Source: an uncultured Elusimicrobia bacterium
GTDB taxonomy: Bacteria; Elusimicrobiota; Elusimicrobia; UBA1565; UBA9628
Direction of reading: 5' to 3'
NCBI GenBank assembly: GCA_903881545.1
Contig: CAIRTQ010000141.1
Coordinates: 1-33,004 of the forward strand
DNA length: 33,004 nucleotides
Part shown: positions 29,687 to 33,004 of the stretch, piece after piece
Numbering within the stretch: the first letter of the stretch is position 1
How the letters are laid out: every line of letters begins with the position of its first letter
Notes under the pieces: model-generated
Databases searched by the model: none
Seen by the model: the letters and a program-made list of their open reading frames with translations, nothing else
What the model was told of the DNA's origin: nothing
Made by a program: the position numbers and the translations under genes

Positions 29687-31173
29687 GGGCATTCCTCTTT
29701 GAAGATAAGGTGTAAAGCGGCCTCCAACTGGCAGTCACGGTAGCCGTAGGCGTCCACCACCGTGACACGCCGGTCCAGGAGGCCGAGGTCGAACGAACTG
29801 CGGATGAGACAGACCACGCTGCGCGTCGCGGCCGCTTGGTTGATGAGCGCCAGGACGGCTTTCTGGCCTGGGAAGCGCATGGCCTCGAAGCAGAAGCACA
29901 CCACGCGCCGCGCCGCGCTGATGGCGGGGCGCAGGCCGTGGATTTGCGAGGTCAAGATCGGCGTGCGCCGCCAATGGGCGCCGGGATAGCTGCGCAGGGC
30001 CAGGAGCAGACGCGCCTCCGGGCCGCGTGGTCCACCTTCGAAAGTGAAGCGGTCGCGCACCTGCGCAAAATCAGGGAAGAGCACCAAGGTGCCTGCTCCG
30101 TCGGCCTTCAGGGGCAAACTCAGCGCGCCGCGGCGCGCCACGGCCACGGCCTGCCGCGCGATTTCCCGCGCCAGGCAGACGCCGGCCTTGGGGTCGGCCC
30201 AGCGGCGGGACCGTGGGAAACTCAGGAGGCGCTCGATGCGGCCGGCCGCGGGCAGGGCGCCGCCATCGTGCCTGGCCCGGAGCAATTCCACGGATTCGCG
30301 CTGGGCGCTAGGTTCGTGGGCGATGATGATGATGTCGTGGCCGGCCTGGAAGGCGTTCCAAGCGGCCAGCGGGATCGGGCCGCGGGTGGTGATGGCGCCC
30401 ATGCAAAGGTCGTCCGAGATGATGGCGCCCTGGAATCCCAGCTTGCGGCGGATCAGGTCATGTATGATGCGTCTGGAGAAGGTGACGGGCTTGTTGTCCA
30501 GGGCCGGGCAGCGGACATGCGAGGTCATGATCGCTGCCACGCCGGAGCGGACCGCGGCGGAGAAGGGGGCTAGATGAGTGCGCATGAATTCGGCCCGGGG
30601 CAGGCGGATGGTGGGGAGGCTGACATGGGCGTCCACGGTGGCGGCGCCCTTGCCTGGGAAATGCTTGGCGCAAGCGGCGACGCCGTGGTCTTGCAGGCCG
30701 CGCAGGAAGGCGCTGCCGAGGCGGCCGACCAGAGCCGGGTTGTCGCCGAAAGATCGGATGCCTATGCCCGGATTGTAGCGGCCGGTGCCTACATCGAGAA
30801 CGGGGGCCAGGTTCATGCCGATGCCCAAGGGCGCCAACTCCAGGGCCATCTGCCGGCCCGTGGCGTAGGCGAGCTTGGGATCGCGCGCGCGGCCTAGAGC
30901 CGCGTTGCCGGGGAATGCGGTCAAGCCGGCCTGGAAGCGCAGGACCCAGCCGCCTTCGTGGTCGATGGCGAAAAGCAGGGGGCGGCCCAGGCGGTCTACG
31001 AGGCCTTCGGTCAGGCTGCGGAGCTGGGCAGGGCTTTCGATGTTGCGGGCCAGGAGGAGCACGCCGCAGGCGCCGGTGTCGCGCAGCAGAGCCACGGTCT
31101 GTCGGCTGGGCCGCTTGCCGTATATTCCGAGCATGAACAGGAAACCCGGGTCTCGGAGCGCCGTCGCGTCCAC
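29683..31173 (-). CDS. nagZ: Beta-N-acetylhexosaminidase, GH3 (NagZ-like)
   Basis: NagZ removes GlcNAc from muropeptides in the cytoplasm during peptidoglycan recycling. The catalytic domain is visible: RPLLFAIDHEGGWVLRF, GIGMNLAPVLDV, KHFPGKGAATVDAH (residues 170-183, with Asp181-His183 as the acid/base dyad) and AIISDDLCMGAI with nucleophile Asp254 or 255. No signal peptide, as expected. At 496 residues it is about 140 longer than E. coli NagZ; the extra C-terminal part (from about 345) has alternating strands and helices such as GTLVLFPDFAQVR and RRVVCFCFEAMRFPGQ, resembling the second GH3 domain. Start is GTG at 31173; no Shine-Dalgarno, but TATGGT lies 6 nt upstream. Followed by the HEAT-like gene. 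Confidence 0.92.
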   Translation of the reverse strand: MDATALRDPGFLFMLGIYGKRPSRQTVALLRDTGACGVLLLARNIESPAQLRSLTEGLVDRLGRPLLFAIDHEGGWVLRFQAGLTAFPGNAALGRARDPKLAYATGRQMALELAPLGIGMNLAPVLDVGTGRYNPGIGIRSFGDNPALVGRLGSAFLRGLQDHGVAACAKHFPGKGAATVDAHVSLPTIRLPRAEFMRTHLAPFSAAVRSGVAAIMTSHVRCPALDNKPVTFSRRIIHDLIRRKLGFQGAIISDDLCMGAITTRGPIPLAAWNAFQAGHDIIIIAHEPSAQRESVELLRARHDGGALPAAGRIERLLSFPRSRRWADPKAGVCLAREIARQAVAVARRGALSLPLKADGAGTLVLFPDFAQVRDRFTFEGGPRGPEARLLLALRSYPGAHWRRTPILTSQIHGLRPAISAARRVVCFCFEAMRFPGQKAVLALINQAAATRSVVCLIRSSFDLGLLDRRVTVVDAYGYRDCQLEAALHLIFKEECP

Positions 31174-31302
31174 GGCAGAACCATACCAAATTTTACGGTG
31201 ACAATTTCAGTTCCCTGTATAGTATCATGGTGGACTCAAAGGCTCGGAACGGCGCTAAAGACATGGTCTTGATGGTGGCTCTCAACGTCTGCGGCGGATT
31301 CA
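31174..31302. promoter_or_regulatory. Divergent intergenic region between nagZ and the radical SAM gene
   Basis: On the minus strand TATGGT (31185-31180) ends 6 nt before the nagZ GTG. On the plus strand TATAGT (31218-31223), preceded by TG, is a -10 candidate for the radical SAM gene at 31303. TTGTCA/GTGACA-type hexamers occur near 31198-31204 but at poor spacing for either. A frame starting at 31227 overlaps the radical SAM gene; it is not supported as a gene. Confidence 0.35.
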
Positions 31303-32133
31303 ATGAAAAGAGTATCCTGGGACATGACGCGCCGATGCAATTATCAATGCCCGCATTGCTGGTATGCGAGCACATGGGAAATCGAACGTGGGAAAGTGTT
31401 GGAGGCCGATCCGGAGCAATGGATCGCCCATTGGTCCGATTGGTACGGGCGCTATGGCGGAATGAATATTATCGTCAGCGGCGGCGAGCCTTTCATGCAG
31501 GAAGGGTTCGTGCGTATTCTGGAAGGCATAACCCCCATGCATCGCGTGGACATCATTACCAATGGCGCTGGCATCCCGGACGATTTCATCGCGCGGGTCA
31601 ATCTTACGAATGTATCATTGTCGATCAGTTTCTATCCCTATTTGGTGGATGATGCTAAGGTCATGGCAAGAGTTCGCGAATGCATCAGCAAGGGGATACG
31701 AATCAGCGTCTCTTATATCGGGTATCCGCATCCTAAACAGTGGGACTTCGACCGGATCAGACGGTACCGGCAGCAATTCAAGGAGATGGGCTGCACGGAT
31801 TTCACCATAACCAGTTATTGGGGAAATTTCGAAGGCCACGCTTATCCCGATGCCTATACGGATGAAGACAGACGGTTCATGATGGACTATTCGGATGACG
31901 CGCCGCGCCTGACCCTCAGCGCCAAAATGGAATCATCCCGGGGCAGGCTATGCTGGGCGGGTGGCACCTGCGCTGTGATCAATCCGCGCGGAGAGATATT
32001 GCGGTGTGGGGCGAGCGAGGTCGTGATTGGACGCGTGTTTGATCCGCAATTCCGGTTGGGCGCTGAACCGGAGGCATGCCTCGTGGATTATTGCAAGTGC
32101 GGCGAGTATGACACGGCTTTATCCGTTGCGTAA
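31303..32133 (+). CDS. Radical SAM protein with partial SPASM-like C-terminus
   Basis: The 276-residue protein begins MKRVSWDMTRRCNYQCPHCW, with the radical SAM CX3CX2C at C12, C16 and C19 that binds the [4Fe-4S] cluster and SAM. NIIVSGGEPFMQEGF gives the SAM-binding GGEP, and HRVDIITNGAGIP the later strand. The C-terminal CWAGGTCAVINPRGEILRCG and CLVDYCKCGEYDT contain at least six cysteines, suggesting an auxiliary cluster as in SPASM/Twitch enzymes. No substrate can be assigned; no RiPP precursor or partner is visible next to it. In-frame upstream codons reach a stop without another start, so 31303 is the start. The gene is AT-richer than its neighbours and stands alone between divergent and convergent genes. 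Confidence 0.85.
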   Translation: MKRVSWDMTRRCNYQCPHCWYASTWEIERGKVLEADPEQWIAHWSDWYGRYGGMNIIVSGGEPFMQEGFVRILEGITPMHRVDIITNGAGIPDDFIARVNLTNVSLSISFYPYLVDDAKVMARVRECISKGIRISVSYIGYPHPKQWDFDRIRRYRQQFKEMGCTDFTITSYWGNFEGHAYPDAYTDEDRRFMMDYSDDAPRLTLSAKMESSRGRLCWAGGTCAVINPRGEILRCGASEVVIGRVFDPQFRLGAEPEACLVDYCKCGEYDTALSVA

Positions 32134-32151
32134 GCCTTGATGTTCAGCGCG

Positions 32152-32856
32152 TCATTGGCCGTGGCTGCGTTCAATCCAAGCTAAGAATCCCTTGAGAAAT
32201 TCCGGGTCGACCAGCATCTGAGCGCCGTGGCCCTGCTTCGCCTGAAGAAAGGTGATGTCCGACCGCGCCGACGCGTATTCCGAGGCCGTGCGGAATGCGT
32301 AATCATCCCCCGGTGAGGCCGCCACCAAAACCGGCAGGCCTGACGGTGGCGGCGGCAGGCGCACTCCGCGGTAGTTGACGCCGGGTGAGAGCAAAGCCAG
32401 CCAGCGCGGAGCGGGATTAGTCGCGGCCACAAGGTTTGCTCCTATGGATGCGCCGACATATCCGATGCGGCGGGCTGGGATGCCGCGCTTACTGAGGTAG
32501 GCGACCGCGGCCTCGATGTCCTTTCCGGCCCGGGACCATTCCCCAGACTCGTCAAAACCACTGAAGTCGGTACGGCCCTTGGGCCCGGACTGGCTATCGC
32601 CGTGCCCGCGCAAATCTATGGCCAGACTGCCGATGCCGCGCCGTCCCAACTCGTCTTGGAAAGTCGCCCATTCGCCCTTTCCCGCGGCGACGCCGTGGGC
32701 AAAGATCACGACGGTCCGGGACTTCCGGGGCGGCAGATATCGGCCGCTGATGGTCCACCCGTCTTCTGTCTGGAAGCTGATGGTGCGGCCCTGTGCCGCC
32801 AGCGCGGGCGCGGAGGCCAGAAGGGACGCGCACAGCGCCAAAAGAGTCGATCTCAT
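32152..32856 (-). CDS. Exported alpha/beta hydrolase
   Basis: The 234-residue protein starts at ATG 32856, giving the signal peptide MRSTLLALCASLLASAPALA, probably cut near ALAAQ; the longer frame to 32997 runs into unrelated DNA. Alpha/beta-hydrolase marks: VVIFAHGVAAGKGEW (oxyanion region), AIDLRGHGDSQ, nucleophile elbow GYVGASIGANLVAA with Ser in GASIG, acid in AASPGDDYAF, and catalytic His in KQGHGAQML. It resembles dienelactone-hydrolase or acyl-esterase types, and the substrate is unknown. It would work in the periplasm. It converges with the radical SAM gene (18 bp). The start of an insertion sequence lies about 100 bp upstream and may affect its promoter. Confidence 0.85.
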   Translation of the reverse strand: MRSTLLALCASLLASAPALAAQGRTISFQTEDGWTISGRYLPPRKSRTVVIFAHGVAAGKGEWATFQDELGRRGIGSLAIDLRGHGDSQSGPKGRTDFSGFDESGEWSRAGKDIEAAVAYLSKRGIPARRIGYVGASIGANLVAATNPAPRWLALLSPGVNYRGVRLPPPPSGLPVLVAASPGDDYAFRTASEYASARSDITFLQAKQGHGAQMLVDPEFLKGFLAWIERSHGQ

Positions 32857-32911
32857 CGGATAAAGTATCACTCCTGTCCGGGGAAAAACGACAGGGAACC
32901 CTTCGCCAATT

Positions 32912-32942
32912 GTAGAATGAAGCTGTTCAGGAAACATTCTAC
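32912..32942 (+). repeat. 8-bp inverted repeat upstream of the transposase start
   Basis: GTAGAATG (32912-32919) and CATTCTAC (32935-32942) are perfect inverses with a 15-nt loop, ending 4 nt before the GGAGG Shine-Dalgarno of the transposase frame. Such hairpins inside IS elements can block translation from readthrough transcripts. The IS boundary and its terminal repeat could not be located. Confidence 0.5.
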
Positions 32943-32957
32943 GACGGAGGATTCCCC

Positions 32958-33004
32958 TTGGCACATTATAACACGGTCTTGCACCAGCTCGTTTCATTGT
33001 TGCC
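32958..33004 (+). mobile_element. N-terminal start of an IS4-type transposase, cut by the window end
   Basis: A TTG at 32958, 7 nt after GGAGG (32946-32950), opens a frame reading (M)AHYNTVLHQLVSLL. This matches the start of transposases of the IS4 group (the DUF4372-type N-terminus, commonly M-x-H-x-NTVxxQL). Only 15 codons are visible; the rest lies beyond the window. Its left end should be between the alpha/beta hydrolase start (32856) and 32912. Confidence 0.6.

Noticed and set aside
31227-31652. Frame of 141 codons starting upstream of the radical SAM gene, considered as a RiPP precursor
   Set aside because: Most of it overlaps the radical SAM gene in another frame, there is no Shine-Dalgarno sequence, and the -10-like hexamer is too close to its ATG.
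1-33004. DGR reverse transcriptase or template repeat elsewhere in the window
   Set aside because: No gene with reverse-transcriptase motifs and no second copy of the GGSW-to-GFR stretch was seen.
1-33004. tRNA, rRNA or CRISPR array
   Set aside because: Intergenic spaces are short, and none showed a tRNA-like cloverleaf or regularly spaced repeats by eye.

Overview
The window looks like chromosome from a GC-rich, Gram-negative (diderm) bacterium. It carries Lnt, several lipoproteins, cytoplasmic NagZ, and GmhA plus an RfaE2-type heptose adenylyltransferase. Genes are dense, with many ATGA or GTGA overlaps. The gene set and the RDD/pilin-like and HEAT/TPR proteins would fit Elusimicrobiota, but that placement is an impression and not proven by anything here. 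No rRNA, tRNA or CRISPR array was recognised.

Layout. 1-591: 3' part of a SUMF1/FGE-sulfatase gene whose C-terminus looks like a diversity-generating-retroelement (DGR) variable region. 641-3507 (-): class I fumarase, a small membrane protein and a P-loop protein, overlapping or nearly so. 3559-4441 (+): PduO-type cobalamin adenosyltransferase and a small Cys-rich protein. 4456-5517 (-): lipoprotein with a low-complexity tail. 5626-12362 (+): AHSA1-like protein, secA, lnt, histone-deacetylase-like enzyme and prfB. 12401-14222: an MscS-like gene that seems to have lost its 3' end, an internal fragment of a RhuM gene, and about 300 bp of non-coding DNA full of inverted repeats. 14223-17075 (+): an unknown secreted protein and an RDD membrane protein with a pilin-like tail.

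28435-17082 (-) is a twelve-gene array: rsmI, a tsaC-ywlE fusion, a class III cyclase-like gene, a caspase-like lipoprotein, glyA, mtnP, cdd, an accB homologue, a zinc-ribbon/TPR protein, accC, gmhA and rfaE2. The cyclase-like and caspase-like genes are clearly AT-richer than the rest and look like a later insertion. 29686-28556 and 31173-29683 (-) are a HEAT-like exported protein and NagZ. 31303-32133 (+) is a radical SAM protein of lower GC. 32856-32152 (-) is an exported alpha/beta hydrolase. The last 47 bases begin an IS4-type transposase.

The most notable points are: (1) the cyclase-like/caspase-like lipoprotein pair set into a housekeeping operon with 1-nt and TAATG junctions; (2) an AccB homologue whose biotinyl loop lacks the acceptor lysine; (3) an MscS/RhuM junction followed by a possible three-way-junction RNA or DNA element; (4) a DGR-like variable region; (5) a repeated pattern of -10-like hexamers 6-9 nt before the start codons of first genes that lack a Shine-Dalgarno sequence, suggesting leaderless mRNAs. 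All functions come from reading motifs by eye, with no database search.
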